From Comamonadaceae bacterium OS-1 (GTDB lineage: Bacteria; Pseudomonadota; Gammaproteobacteria; Burkholderiales; Burkholderiaceae_C), in NCBI GenBank assembly GCA_027923965.1, contig AP026969.1, positions 310,001 through 374,000 on the forward strand: a stretch of DNA of 64,000 nt, read 5' to 3'. The translations under genes and the position numbers were made by a program. How positions within the stretch are numbered: the stretch's first letter is position 1; every line of letters starts with the position of its first letter. Below the pieces are notes generated by a model, which was not told where the DNA came from, did not search any database, and saw only the letters and a list, made by a program, of their open reading frames with translations. Below are positions 44,173 to 55,479 of the stretch, piece after piece.

Positions 44173-45501
44173 ATGTCCACTTCCGCTTCCGCTTCCTTGC
44201 CCGCAGGCGCGTCCCTGCCGCCGTCTCCCCCTGGTTTGTCGCGCAAAGACGTGAACACCCTGGGCCTGTCCGCCCTGGGCGGCACGCTGGAGTTTTACGA
44301 CTTTGTGATCTACGTGTTTTTTGCCGCCGTGCTGGGCAAGCAATTTTTCCCGGTGGACATGCCCGACTGGCTGCGCCAGTTGCAGACCTTTGGCATCTTT
44401 GCGGCGGGTTATCTGTCGCGGCCTTTGGGCGGCATCGTGATTGCGCATTTTGGCGACCTGCTGGGGCGCAAACGCATGTTCACCCTGAGCATTTTCCTGA
44501 TGGCCGTGCCCACGCTGGTGATCGGCCTGCTGCCCAACTACGCCAGCATCGGCGTGGCCGCGCCCCTGTTGCTGCTGGCCATGCGGGTGCTGCAAGGTGC
44601 GGCGATTGGCGGCGAAATGCCCGGCGCCTGGGTGTTTGTGGCCGAACACGTGCCCGCCAGCCGCTACGGCCTGGGCGTGGGTACGCTCACGGCGGGCATC
44701 ACCGGCGGCATCTTGCTGGGTTCGCTGGTGGCGGTGGGCATCAACACCCACTACAGCCCGGCAGAGGTGGCCGATTTCGCCTGGCGCATGCCCTTCATTC
44801 TGGGCGGCGTATTTGGCCTGGTGTCGGTGTATTTGCGCCGTTTTCTGCACGAAACCCCGGTGTTCCAGGCGTTGGCACAACGCCGCACCGTGGCGCGTGA
44901 ATTGCCGCTGAAGACCATCCTGCGCGAGCACCGCGCCGCCTGCGTGCTGGTGGGCCTGCTGACCTGGGTGCTGTCGGCCGCCATCGTGGTGGTGGTGCTG
45001 ATCACCCCCAACTACCTGCAAAAAGTGCACGGCATCGCCCCCGCGCTGGCGCTGGAAGCCAATGCCGTGGCCACGCTGATGCTCACCATCGGCTGCGTGG
45101 TGATGGGCTGGGCCACCGACCGCGTGGGCACGCGGCCGGTGATGCTGCTGGGCTTTGGCGGCCTGCTGGTGACCACCGTGGGTTTTTACACCGGGCTGCC
45201 GGGCACGCCCCTGTCGTTGGTGTGCAGCTACGGGTTGGTGGGCTTTTTTGTGGGCGCGATTGCGCTGGTGCCCATCGTGGGCGTGCGGGCTTTTCCGGCA
45301 GCGGTGCGGTTTTCGGGCCTGTCGTTTGCCTACAACCTGGCCTACGCGATTTTTGGCGGCATGACCCCCATCGTGCTCACCCTGTGGCTGCAAAAAGACC
45401 CGCTGGCCCCCGCCTACTACGTGGGCGGCCTGGCCGTGCTGGGCATGCTGCTGGCCCTGGTGCCGATGTCGGCGCGGGGCTTTGTAGAGCGCAAAGCTTG
45501 A
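44173..45501 (+). CDS. MFS transporter, metabolite:H+ symporter (MHS) family
   Basis: A 442-residue inner-membrane transporter with twelve hydrophobic segments. The MHS signatures GTLEFYDFVIYVFFA, the loop FGDLLGRKRMF after helix 2 and GAAIGGEMPGAWVFVAEH are clear. Family members import organic acids, osmolytes or amino acids by proton symport; the substrate here is not evident. The start MSTSASASLPAG was chosen, with an upstream ATG 19 codons earlier rejected. It lies 11 bases before nif3, but their functions look unrelated. Confidence 0.88.
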   Translation: MSTSASASLPAGASLPPSPPGLSRKDVNTLGLSALGGTLEFYDFVIYVFFAAVLGKQFFPVDMPDWLRQLQTFGIFAAGYLSRPLGGIVIAHFGDLLGRKRMFTLSIFLMAVPTLVIGLLPNYASIGVAAPLLLLAMRVLQGAAIGGEMPGAWVFVAEHVPASRYGLGVGTLTAGITGGILLGSLVAVGINTHYSPAEVADFAWRMPFILGGVFGLVSVYLRRFLHETPVFQALAQRRTVARELPLKTILREHRAACVLVGLLTWVLSAAIVVVVLITPNYLQKVHGIAPALALEANAVATLMLTIGCVVMGWATDRVGTRPVMLLGFGGLLVTTVGFYTGLPGTPLSLVCSYGLVGFFVGAIALVPIVGVRAFPAAVRFSGLSFAYNLAYAIFGGMTPIVLTLWLQKDPLAPAYYVGGLAVLGMLLALVPMSARGFVERKA

Positions 45502-45512
45502 GACAATGCGGG

Positions 45513-46274
45513 ATGACCACTTCCCGCACCACCCTGCTGCAGGCCTTTGACGGGCTGCTGCAACCCGCCCGCTTCAAGGACTACGGCCCCAACGGCCTGC
45601 AGGTCGAGGGCAAGCCCGAGATCCGCCGCATCGTCTCGGGTGTCACCGCCAGCCTGGCCCTGATCGACGCCGCCGTGGCCGCGCAGGCCGACGCGATTTT
45701 TGTGCACCACGGCCTGTTCTGGCGTGGCCAGAGCGGCACCGTCACCGGCTGGATGAAGCAGCGTCTGGCCCTGCTGCTGCGCCACGACATCAACCTCTAC
45801 GCCTACCACCTGCCGCTGGACGCGCACCCCACGCTGGGCAACAACGCGCAGCTGGGCCTGCAACTGGGGTTGGAGGGCGTGGGCTGCTTTGGCGACAACG
45901 ACCTGGGCTTCCTGGGGCAGCGCAGCGACGGCGGCCAGTTCGACTCCGCCCAGCATTTGGCAACCCACATAGAACAACAGTTAAATCGGCCTCCCGTGCT
46001 GATTGCACCAGCACAAGAGGCTATTAAAAAGATAGCGTGGTGCACCGGCGGCGCGCAGGGTTACTTCGAGGCCGCCATCGCCGCCGGGGCCGATGCCTTC
46101 ATCACCGGCGAAATCTCCGAGCCCCAGGCCCACTACGCCCGCGAATGCGGTGTGGCCTTCATCGCCTGCGGCCACCACGCCAGCGAGCGCTACGGCGCAC
46201 CGGCGGTGGCGGCCCATGTGGCCGCCCAGCTCGGGCTGGAACACAGTTTTATCGACATCGACAACCCCGCCTGA
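45513..46274 (+). CDS. Nif3-like dinuclear metal-center protein (YbgI type)
   Basis: A 253-residue hexameric metal-binding protein of the NIF3/YbgI family (also called GTP cyclohydrolase 1 type 2 homologue); function not established. Metal ligands are in FVHHGLFWRG, the central HLPLDAHP and the C-terminal CGHHASERYG. A family A repeat encodes about residues 158-175 in frame (LNRPPVLIAPAQEAIKKIA). Its TGA overlaps the pdxA ATG (TGATG). Confidence 0.92.
   Translation: MTTSRTTLLQAFDGLLQPARFKDYGPNGLQVEGKPEIRRIVSGVTASLALIDAAVAAQADAIFVHHGLFWRGQSGTVTGWMKQRLALLLRHDINLYAYHLPLDAHPTLGNNAQLGLQLGLEGVGCFGDNDLGFLGQRSDGGQFDSAQHLATHIEQQLNRPPVLIAPAQEAIKKIAWCTGGAQGYFEAAIAAGADAFITGEISEPQAHYARECGVAFIACGHHASERYGAPAVAAHVAAQLGLEHSFIDIDNPA
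45984..46037. repeat. Family A repeat inside nif3
   Basis: AAATCGGCCTCCCGTGCTGA followed by TTGCACCAGCACAAGAGGCT and ATTAAAAAGATAGC. It shares GGCCTC(C)CGTGCT..CAGCACAAG with the intergenic copy at 28211-28271. It is in frame and leaves the conserved KKIAWCTGGAQ segment intact. Confidence 0.75.
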
Positions 46275-47311
46275 TGAAACCCATTGCCATCACCCTGGGC
46301 GACCCTGCGGGGATCGGCCCCGAAACCATTGCCAAGGCCTTCCGCGACGCGCCGGAGGCCACCCAGGGCTGCTGTGTGGCGGGCGATGTGGGTACCATGC
46401 GCCGCGCCAGTGCCCTGGTCAGCGGCCCGGGCCGGCCCGCGCTGCCGGTGGCGCTGATTGCATCGCTTGAAGAGCTGGCGAGCGTGCCGCCGCAGTGCAT
46501 CCCCGTGCTACAAATAACAGAGCTGCTCACGCCCATCCCATTTGCACAAGTGAGTGCTTTGGCCGGTAAAGTCGCGGCCGATTGCGTGCTCTGGGCCAGC
46601 CGCGCCGCGCTGCGCGGCGAGCTGGCCGCGCTGGTTACCGCGCCGCTGCACAAAGAGGCGCTGGCGGCCGCGGGCCTGCCGTATCCCGGCCACACCGAAC
46701 TGCTGCAGTTCGAGGCCGCAGCCTATTTGGGCCAGCCGCTGCAGGACGTGCCGGTGCGCATGATGCTGGCCAACGACGAGCTGCGCACCGTGCTGGTCAG
46801 CATCCACCTATCGCTGCGCCAGGCCATCGAGGCCGTGAGCTTCGACAACGTGTTGCAAACCCTGCGCATCACCCACCGTGCGGTGGGCGCGGCGCTGGGG
46901 CGGGCACCACGCATTGGCGTGGCCGGGCTGAACCCGCATGCGGGCGAGGGCGGTTTGTTTGGCTGTGAGGAAATCGACACCATCATCCCCGCCCTGCAGG
47001 CCGCCCGCGCCGAGGGGCTGGACGTGCACGGCCCGTTTGCGCCCGACACCGTGTTCATGCGCGCCCGGGCCAAAAATGGCCAGCCCGGCGAGTTCGACGT
47101 GGTGGTGGCCATGTACCACGACCAGGGTCTGATCCCGGTGAAATACCTGGGCGTGGAGCAGGGCGTGAATGTCACCCTGGGCCTGCCCCTGGTGCGCACC
47201 AGCCCGGACCACGGCACGGCGTTTGACATTGCGGGCACTGGTGTGGCCGACGCGTCCAGCCTGATCGCCGCGCTGCGCATGGCGCGGCGCTTGAGCGGAT
47301 TTCAGGCATAA
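46274..47311 (+). CDS. pdxA: 4-hydroxythreonine-4-phosphate dehydrogenase
   Basis: A 345-residue NAD-dependent enzyme of pyridoxal 5'-phosphate synthesis. Conserved features: N-terminal GDPAGIGPE, the three metal-binding histidines in GHTE, NPHAGEGG and SPDHGTA, and AMYHDQGLIPVKYL. The ATG overlaps the nif3 TGA, implying coupling. Residues about 78-96 are encoded by a family A repeat (LQITELLTPIPFAQVSALA). It ends 5 bases before the mscL-side terminator. Confidence 0.94.
   Translation: MKPIAITLGDPAGIGPETIAKAFRDAPEATQGCCVAGDVGTMRRASALVSGPGRPALPVALIASLEELASVPPQCIPVLQITELLTPIPFAQVSALAGKVAADCVLWASRAALRGELAALVTAPLHKEALAAAGLPYPGHTELLQFEAAAYLGQPLQDVPVRMMLANDELRTVLVSIHLSLRQAIEAVSFDNVLQTLRITHRAVGAALGRAPRIGVAGLNPHAGEGGLFGCEEIDTIIPALQAARAEGLDVHGPFAPDTVFMRARAKNGQPGEFDVVVAMYHDQGLIPVKYLGVEQGVNVTLGLPLVRTSPDHGTAFDIAGTGVADASSLIAALRMARRLSGFQA
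46507..46560. repeat. Family A repeat inside pdxA
   Basis: AGCTGCTCACGCCCATCCCA (46520-46539) matches AGCTGCTCCCGCCCATTCCA at 58050 at 18 of 20 positions. The second arm TTGCACAAGTGAGTGC is more diverged. In frame in a variable surface region of PdxA. Confidence 0.65.
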
Positions 47312-47340
47312 AAAAGCCCTCTACCGCTACAGCAGAGGGC
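47311..47340 (-). terminator. Terminator downstream of mscL
   Basis: On the minus strand, GCCCTCT-(11)-AGAGGGC is followed by T6. It is 27 bases after the mscL stop and 1 base from the pdxA stop on the other strand. Confidence 0.7.
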
Positions 47341-47369
47341 GTGAGCAGCTACTAAAAGTGTAGTAATTA
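47311..47369. repeat. Family A half-element fused to a GC-rich hairpin; carries the mscL terminator and stop
   Basis: GCCCTCT..AGAGGGC followed by GTGAGCAGCTACTAAAAGTG then TAGTAATTA. The second half is nearly identical to the end of the copy at 42779-42840. On the minus strand the TAA in TAATTA is the mscL stop and the hairpin plus T6 forms its terminator (47311-47340). Confidence 0.75.
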
Positions 47370-47795
47370 CTTTTTCAGGCTGTCGCGGATCTGGCGCAGC
47401 AGCAGCACGTCTTCGGGTGTGGCCGGTGCGGCTTCGGGGGCGGCGGGCTCCTCTTTCTTCAGGCGGTTGATCTGCTTGACCATCATGAAGATGATGAAGG
47501 CCAGAATCGCAAAGTTCACCGCCACGGTGAGGAAGTTGCCGTAGGCAAACACCGGTACACCGGCTTTTTTCAGGTCTGCCAGCGCCATGCCGGTGCCTTC
47601 GGGGACCTTGCCCAGCACGATGAACAGGCTGGAAAAATCGATCTTGCCAAACACCATGCCGACCACCGGCATGATCAGATCGGCCACCACCGAGTCCACA
47701 ATTTTGCCGAAGGCACCGCCGATGATCACACCTACAGCGAGATCGATCACATTGCCTTTGACCGCAAACTCCTTGAATTCAGCCATCATGCCCAT
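47367..47795 (-). CDS. mscL: Large-conductance mechanosensitive channel MscL
   Basis: A 142-residue inner-membrane channel that opens under membrane tension to protect against hypo-osmotic shock. The N-terminal [35 protein letters not shown] is the MscL signature, followed by the periplasmic loop, TM2 (about 85-105) and a cytoplasmic coiled-coil ending [10 protein letters not shown]. The frame is open far upstream but 47795 gives the normal start. The stop codon lies in a family A repeat. Divergent from petA. Confidence 0.95.
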   Translation of the reverse strand: MGMMAEFKEFAVKGNVIDLAVGVIIGGAFGKIVDSVVADLIMPVVGMVFGKIDFSSLFIVLGKVPEGTGMALADLKKAGVPVFAYGNFLTVAVNFAILAFIIFMMVKQINRLKKEEPAAPEAAPATPEDVLLLRQIRDSLKK

Positions 47796-47947
47796 AAAAG
47801 CCCCCTTGTTGGTTAATCGAGGGGCGTATTGTGCACAAAACGCCCTCGACACCCGGCATAAAGTGTTGCAGGCACGTGAAGTCGGCCCGAACCGCTCCGC
47901 TACAATCCGCGGTTGACCCCAAACGAGTGATGATTTTGAGGACCCCC

Positions 47948-48547
47948 ATGAGTGACACCCCAGTCGACACCAGCAAGCGGACGTGGTTGATCGCATCCGG
48001 TTGTGCCGGTGCAGTGGGTGGCGTAGCTACCGCCATCCCTTTCGTGAGTACATTCCAGCCCTCAGAGCGCGCCAAAGCCGCCGGAGCTGCCGTTGAAGCC
48101 GATATTTCAGCCCTCAAGCCCGGCGAGAAAATGACCGTGGAGTGGCGCGGCAAACCCGTTTGGATCTTGCGCCGCACGCCGGAGCAGGTGGCCGAGTTGC
48201 CCAAGCTGGACAGCCAGCTGGCCGACCCCAAATCGCTGCGCAACCCGTCCGAGTTCACGCCGGAGTACGCCCGCAACGAGGGCCGCTCCATCAAGCCTGA
48301 ATTTCTGGTGGTGGTGGGCATCTGCACGCATCTGGGTTGCTCGCCCTCGGACAAGTTCACGCCCGGCCCCCAGGCTTCGCTGCCCAACGACTGGGAGGGC
48401 GGCTTCCTGTGCCCCTGCCACGGCTCCACGTTCGACATGGCGGGCCGCGTGTTCAAGAACAAACCTGCTCCCGACAACCTCCCGGTGCCGCCGCACATGT
48501 ATCTCTCCGATACCCGGCTGCTGATCGGCGAAGACAAGAAGGCTTGA
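47948..48547 (+). CDS. petA: Ubiquinol-cytochrome c reductase Rieske iron-sulfur subunit
   Basis: A 199-residue subunit of cytochrome bc1. The [2Fe-2S] ligands are in CTHLGC (126-131) and CPCHGS (155-160). The N-terminal segment [18 protein letters not shown] (10-27) is the membrane anchor, and lacks only one Arg from a classical twin-Arg motif (SKRTW), typical for Tat-dependent Rieske proteins; tatABC lies 6 kb upstream. First gene of petABC, 7 bases before petB. Confidence 0.95.
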   Translation: MSDTPVDTSKRTWLIASGCAGAVGGVATAIPFVSTFQPSERAKAAGAAVEADISALKPGEKMTVEWRGKPVWILRRTPEQVAELPKLDSQLADPKSLRNPSEFTPEYARNEGRSIKPEFLVVVGICTHLGCSPSDKFTPGPQASLPNDWEGGFLCPCHGSTFDMAGRVFKNKPAPDNLPVPPHMYLSDTRLLIGEDKKA

Positions 48548-48554
48548 GGGACAT

Positions 48555-49964
48555 ATGGCAACTTTCAAAGAAATCTCCCCCAACGCCAGCGCCCCTGAAA
48601 AGCTGCTGAACTGGGTGGACAACCGCTTCCCGGCCAGCAAGCTCTACAAGGAGCACATGTCCGAGTACTACGCACCGAAGAACTTCAACTTCTGGTACGT
48701 GTTTGGCTCGCTGTCGCTGCTGGTGCTGGTGCTGCAAATCGTCACCGGCATCTTCCTGGTGATGCACTACAAGCCGGATTCGACCCTGGCGTTTGCCTCG
48801 GTCGAATACATCATGCGCGATGTGCCCTGGGGCTGGCTGATCCGCTACATGCACTCCACCGGGGCCTCGGCTTTCTTTGTGGTGGTGTATCTGCACATGT
48901 TCCGCGGGCTTTTGTACGGTTCGTACCGCAAACCCCGCGAACTGGTGTGGGTGTTTGGCTGCGCGATTTTCCTGTGCCTGATGGCCGAAGCTTTCATGGG
49001 CTACCTGCTGCCCTGGGGCCAGATGAGCTACTGGGGTGCCCAGGTGATCGTCAATTTGTTCTCGGCCATTCCGTTTGTCGGCCCCGATCTGGCTTTGCTG
49101 ATCCGCGGCGACTACGTGGTGGGCGATGCCACCCTGAACCGCTTCTTCAGCTTCCACGTGATTGCCGTGCCGCTGGTGCTGCTGGGCCTGGTGGCGGCGC
49201 ACATCATTGCGCTGCATGAAGTGGGCTCCAACAACCCCGATGGCGTGGAAATCAAGGGCCCCAACGCCCCCAAGGATGCCGAAGGCCACCCGCTGGACGG
49301 CATTCCCTTCCACCCGTACTACTCGGTGCATGACATTTTTGCGGTCAGCGTGTTCCTGATGGTGTTTACCGCCATCATCTTCTTCGCACCCGAATTTGGC
49401 GGCTACTTCCTGGAGTACAACAACTTCATCCCGGCCGATTCGTTGAAAACGCCGCTGCACATCGCTCCGGTCTGGTACTTCACGCCGTTTTATTCGATGT
49501 TGCGCGCCATCACCAGCGAAATGATGTACGCCCTGATCGCCTGCGTGGTCGGCGGTGCGCTGCTGTCGGTGGTCAAGTTCAAGCTGCCGGCCTTCGTCAA
49601 GGCCATCATCGTGGTGGTCGCCGCCGGTGTGGTCGCCATGATGCTGAACATCGATGCCAAGTTCTGGGGCGTGGTTGCCATGGGCGGCGCAGTGGTCATC
49701 CTGTTCTTCCTGCCCTGGCTGGACAACAGCCCGGTGAAGTCGATCCGTTACCGCCCGAGCTGGCACAAGTATGTGTATGCCGTGTTCGTCGTCAACTTCC
49801 TGGTCCTGGGCTACCTGGGCGTGCAGCCACCGTCGGATATCGGTGGCCGTGTCTCCCAGATTGGCACCCTGTTCTATTTCGGGTTCTTCCTGCTGATGCC
49901 GTGGTGGAGTCGTCTGGGTACACCCAAGCCGGTGCCCAGTCGCATTACCTTCACTGCGCACTAA
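48555..49964 (+). CDS. petB: Cytochrome b of the bc1 complex
   Basis: A 469-residue integral membrane protein with eight or more transmembrane helices carrying hemes bL and bH. Axial-ligand regions are MHSTGASAFFVVVYLHMFRG and the later FFSFHVIAVPLVLLGLVAAHIIALHEVGSNN; the Qo PEFGG-type motif is EFGGYFLEYNNFIPADSLKTPLHIAPVWYF. It transfers electrons across the membrane in the Q cycle. The ATG follows GAGGGAC 7 bases downstream of petA. Confidence 0.96.
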   Translation: MATFKEISPNASAPEKLLNWVDNRFPASKLYKEHMSEYYAPKNFNFWYVFGSLSLLVLVLQIVTGIFLVMHYKPDSTLAFASVEYIMRDVPWGWLIRYMHSTGASAFFVVVYLHMFRGLLYGSYRKPRELVWVFGCAIFLCLMAEAFMGYLLPWGQMSYWGAQVIVNLFSAIPFVGPDLALLIRGDYVVGDATLNRFFSFHVIAVPLVLLGLVAAHIIALHEVGSNNPDGVEIKGPNAPKDAEGHPLDGIPFHPYYSVHDIFAVSVFLMVFTAIIFFAPEFGGYFLEYNNFIPADSLKTPLHIAPVWYFTPFYSMLRAITSEMMYALIACVVGGALLSVVKFKLPAFVKAIIVVVAAGVVAMMLNIDAKFWGVVAMGGAVVILFFLPWLDNSPVKSIRYRPSWHKYVYAVFVVNFLVLGYLGVQPPSDIGGRVSQIGTLFYFGFFLLMPWWSRLGTPKPVPSRITFTAH

Positions 49965-49980
49965 GCCGGAGATTCTGACC

Positions 49981-50751
49981 ATGAAAAAACTGATTCTCGG
50001 CGTACTCGCAGCCCTGACCCTGTCCTTCGGTGCCACCACGGCCGTGCACGCCAATGAAGGCAATGCCCTGGCCTGGGACAAGGCACCCAACAAGACCAAC
50101 GACCTGGCATCGCTGCAAAACGGTGCCAAGCTGTTCGTCAACTACTGCCTGAGCTGCCATTCGGCGGCCTTCATGCGCTACAACCGCCTGCGCGACATCG
50201 GCCTGACCGAGCAGCAGATCAAGGACAACCTGCTGTTTGCCTCCACCAAGGTGGGCGACACCATGAAGGCGTCTATCGATCCCGGCCAGGCCAAGGAATG
50301 GTTTGGTGCCAATCCGCCCGACCTGACCCTGATCACCCGTTCGCGTTCGGGCCATGGCGGCACCGGTGCCGACTACCTCTACACCTACCTGCGTAGCTAC
50401 TATCCCGACCCCAGCAAGCCTACCGGCTGGAACAATCTGGCCTTCCCCAATGTGGGCATGCCGCATGTGCTGTGGGAGCTGCAAGGCGAGCGCAAGCCCG
50501 TGTATGCAGAAATGGAAGAGCACGGCCACGCGGTCCAGGTGTTCAAGGGCTGGGAGCAAGTCACCCCCGGCACCATGACCCCGCTGCAATACGAGCAAGC
50601 CGTGGGCGACCTGGTCAGCTACATGCAGTGGATGGCCGAGCCCGCCCAAAATACCCGCGTCCGTGTCGGCGTGTGGGTGCTGCTGTTCTTGCTGGTGTTC
50701 ACCTTCTTTGCCTGGCGTTTGAATGCCGCGTTCTGGAAAGACGTGAAGTAG
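49981..50751 (+). CDS. petC: Cytochrome c1
   Basis: A 256-residue bc1 subunit with a signal peptide (cleavage near HAN, residue 24), heme motif C56-L-S-C-H60, Met ligand probably in the NVGMPHVLWELQG region, and a C-terminal anchor (about 226-246, VGVWVLLFLLVFTFFAWRLN). It takes electrons from the Rieske centre to soluble cytochrome c. Followed 48 bases later by a terminator. Confidence 0.96.
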   Translation: MKKLILGVLAALTLSFGATTAVHANEGNALAWDKAPNKTNDLASLQNGAKLFVNYCLSCHSAAFMRYNRLRDIGLTEQQIKDNLLFASTKVGDTMKASIDPGQAKEWFGANPPDLTLITRSRSGHGGTGADYLYTYLRSYYPDPSKPTGWNNLAFPNVGMPHVLWELQGERKPVYAEMEEHGHAVQVFKGWEQVTPGTMTPLQYEQAVGDLVSYMQWMAEPAQNTRVRVGVWVLLFLLVFTFFAWRLNAAFWKDVK

Positions 50752-50798
50752 ACCCCATCTACCCCAACGAGGCCCGAACACCCTGTTTGGGCCACACG

Positions 50799-50829
50799 GA
50801 GTGGGCTGCACTGGCATCCCACTCTTTTT
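50799..50829 (+). terminator. Terminator downstream of petABC
   Basis: GAGTGGG-(12)-CCCACTC followed directly by T5. A second stem, GGCCC..GGGCC, lies just upstream at 50771-50793. Confidence 0.75.
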
Positions 50830-50849
50830 GATTTTTAGGAGCCCCCATC

Positions 50850-51461
50850 ATGATGGTGTTGTACTCAGGCACGACCTGCCCTTTTTCCCACCGCTGCCGT
50901 TTTGTCTTGTTTGAAAAAGGCATGGACTTCGAGATCCGCGATGTAGATCTCTACAACAAGCCCGAAGACATCAGCGTGATGAACCCCTACGGCCAGGTGC
51001 CGATTCTGGTGGAACGCGACCTGATCCTGTACGAGTCGAACATCATCAACGAGTACATCGACGAGCGCTTCCCGCACCCTCAGCTGATGCCCGGCGACCC
51101 GGTGGACCGCGCCCGTGTGCGGCTGTTTCTGCTCAATTTCGAGAAGGAACTGTTTGTGCACGTGGGCCTGTTGGAGTCCCGCGCTTCCAAGGGCAACGAA
51201 AAAGCCCTGGAAAAAGCCCGCGCCCACATCCGCGACCGCCTCACGCAATTGGCCCCCGTGTTCCTGAAGAACAAGTACATGCTGGGCGAGAACTTCTCCA
51301 TGCTGGATGTGGCAATTGCACCGCTGCTGTGGCGCCTGGACTTCTACGGCATCGACCTGAGCAAGAACGCCGCACCGCTGCTGAAGTACGCCGAGCGCAT
51401 CTTCTCGCGCCCCGCCTACATCGAAGCGCTGACACCGTCTGAAAAAGTGATGCGCAAGTAA
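50850..51461 (+). CDS. sspA: Stringent starvation protein A
   Basis: A 203-residue protein with a glutathione S-transferase fold: N-terminal thioredoxin-like half (MMVLYSGTTCPFSHRCRFVLFEKG) and helical C-terminal half. SspA binds RNA polymerase and modulates transcription in starvation and acid stress. The catalytic residues of real GSTs are not conserved in the family. GGAGCCCCC precedes the ATG; the second Met (50853) is an equally possible start. sspA-sspB order and location after petC are conserved. Confidence 0.94.
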   Translation: MMVLYSGTTCPFSHRCRFVLFEKGMDFEIRDVDLYNKPEDISVMNPYGQVPILVERDLILYESNIINEYIDERFPHPQLMPGDPVDRARVRLFLLNFEKELFVHVGLLESRASKGNEKALEKARAHIRDRLTQLAPVFLKNKYMLGENFSMLDVAIAPLLWRLDFYGIDLSKNAAPLLKYAERIFSRPAYIEALTPSEKVMRK

Positions 51462-51474
51462 TTCGGAGCCACCG

Positions 51475-51972
51475 TTGTCCACCATGCAAGCCCTGGATTC
51501 CACCTCCACCCGTCCCTACCTGATCCGCGCACTCTACGAGTGGTGTACCGACAACGGTCTGACACCGTACGTGGCGGTGCTGGTGGATGACTCGGTGCAG
51601 GTGCCGCGCGAATACGTGAAAGACGGTGAGATCGTGCTCAACATCAGCTTTGATGCGACCAGTTCGCTCAAGCTGGGCAACGATTTCATCGAGTTCAAGG
51701 CCCGGTTCGCCGGTACGCCCCGCGAGATTCTGGTGCCGATTGGCCGGGTGATTGCCATCTATGCGCGTGAAAACGGGCAGGGCATGGCTTTCCCGTCACC
51801 GGTGGCTGCACCTGCTGCGGAAGAGCCTGCCAAACCTTTCGCGCTGGCTGGTGTGCCCGATGCCACGTCGAAAGTGGTTCCGCTGTCGCCGGTGGAGTCC
51901 GCAGGCGATGAGCCACCCGAGCCGCCGCGGCCTGCGGGCGGGCCCCGTCCAGCGCTTAAACGCATCAAGTAA
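51475..51972 (+). CDS. sspB: ClpXP protease specificity-enhancing factor SspB
   Basis: A 165-residue adaptor that tethers ssrA-tagged proteins to ClpXP. The folded domain (about 10-115, STRPYLIRALYEWCTDNGLTPYVAVLVDD.. to VIAIYAREN) is followed by a flexible Pro/Ala/Glu linker and the basic C-terminal ClpX-binding peptide RPALKRIK. A TTG start at 51475 is called because GGAG lies 6 bases ahead; the ATG three codons later (51484) is 15 bases away. Follows sspA by 13 bases. Confidence 0.92.
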   Translation: MSTMQALDSTSTRPYLIRALYEWCTDNGLTPYVAVLVDDSVQVPREYVKDGEIVLNISFDATSSLKLGNDFIEFKARFAGTPREILVPIGRVIAIYARENGQGMAFPSPVAAPAAEEPAKPFALAGVPDATSKVVPLSPVESAGDEPPEPPRPAGGPRPALKRIK

Positions 51973-52024
51973 AAGACGGAAGGGTGACAAAATGCCGCGC
52001 CCGGTTCTGTAAAATACGAGATTC

Positions 52025-52100
52025 GCCGATTTAGCTCAGTTGGTAGAGCACCCGCCTTGTAAGCGGAAGGTCGTCAGTTCGACTCCGACAATCGGCACCA
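52025..52100 (+). tRNA. tRNA-Thr (anticodon TGT)
   Basis: A 76-nt cloverleaf. Acceptor arms GCCGATT/AATCGGC, anticodon loop CTTGTAA (TGT), T-arm GTCAGTTCGACTCCGAC and encoded CCA. A TAAAAT -10-like hexamer lies at 52010-52015. Confidence 0.95.
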
Positions 52101-52105
52101 CACCT

Positions 52106-52140
52106 AAAAGGTTCTGTCCAGAAATGGCCAGAACCTTTTT
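52106..52140 (+). terminator. Terminator after tRNA-Thr
   Basis: AAAAGGTTCTG-(12)-CAGAACCTTTT followed by T2, six bases after the tRNA. It reads well in both directions, so it may also serve the convergent DUF721 gene. Confidence 0.85.
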
Positions 52141-52463
52141 TATGGCCGGTGCAGGGAGGCAGTGCGCATTTGCACTTTGATGCGCAGGGCCGTCACGTCC
52201 CAGCCCTTGGTGCGCAAATGGGCCAACAGCGCAGGTGTCATTTGCCGCAGCTTGGCCGATGCGGCATTGCTGTTGACCAGCAGGCACCAACTGGCACCGT
52301 CGATCGGCCCGGGCTGAATGGCCGACCACAGGGTTTCGGGGAGCAGGGTTTTGATGGCTTTGAGCCGGTCGTTGGAGTCTTGCGCCAGAGCCGACAAGCG
52401 GGCCAATGTGGGCGAGTCGGCTGCGGCTTGCAGCAGCGTGAAGGAGCGGTTGCTTTGGCGCAT
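52140..52463 (-). CDS. DUF721/DciA-like protein
   Basis: A 107-residue protein whose core (SFTLLQAAADSPTLARLSALAQDSNDRLKAI..LLPETLWSAIQPGPIDGASWCLLV) fits the DUF721 family. DciA members load or assist the replicative helicase in bacteria lacking DnaC; this one lacks a recognisable extra KH-like domain. It is divergent from secA, a conserved arrangement. The start MRQSNRSF was chosen; the open frame upstream (43 codons) has no conserved sequence. Confidence 0.75.
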   Translation of the reverse strand: MRQSNRSFTLLQAAADSPTLARLSALAQDSNDRLKAIKTLLPETLWSAIQPGPIDGASWCLLVNSNAASAKLRQMTPALLAHLRTKGWDVTALRIKVQMRTASLHRP

Positions 52464-52653
52464 GGTGGGCCAATTATCACAGCCGCACCGGCTTTTTGGC
52501 CCGCGCTGGCAGATAGTAAAATCCCAAGGCTGTGGATCGCAAACTGGCCCCCAAGGGTTGACTTTTGTGGTCATTGCCTCATCTGACTCCAAGATTATTT
52601 AGGAATTTCGATCGCCACCCCCCGGCTTCTGTGGCGGTGGCGGTCTCGCATCC

Positions 52654-55410
<2,757 letters not shown>

Positions 55411-55428
55411 GCATTGCTTTGGTTTTTC

Positions 55429-55449
55429 AACGGGCTTCGGCCCGTTTTT
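55429..55449 (+). terminator. Terminator downstream of secA
   Basis: AACGGGC-TTCG-GCCCGTT followed by T3, 18 bases after the secA stop. Confidence 0.85.
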
Positions 55450-55479
55450 CACATGTCCATGCCCTTTTGAAAGCCCACC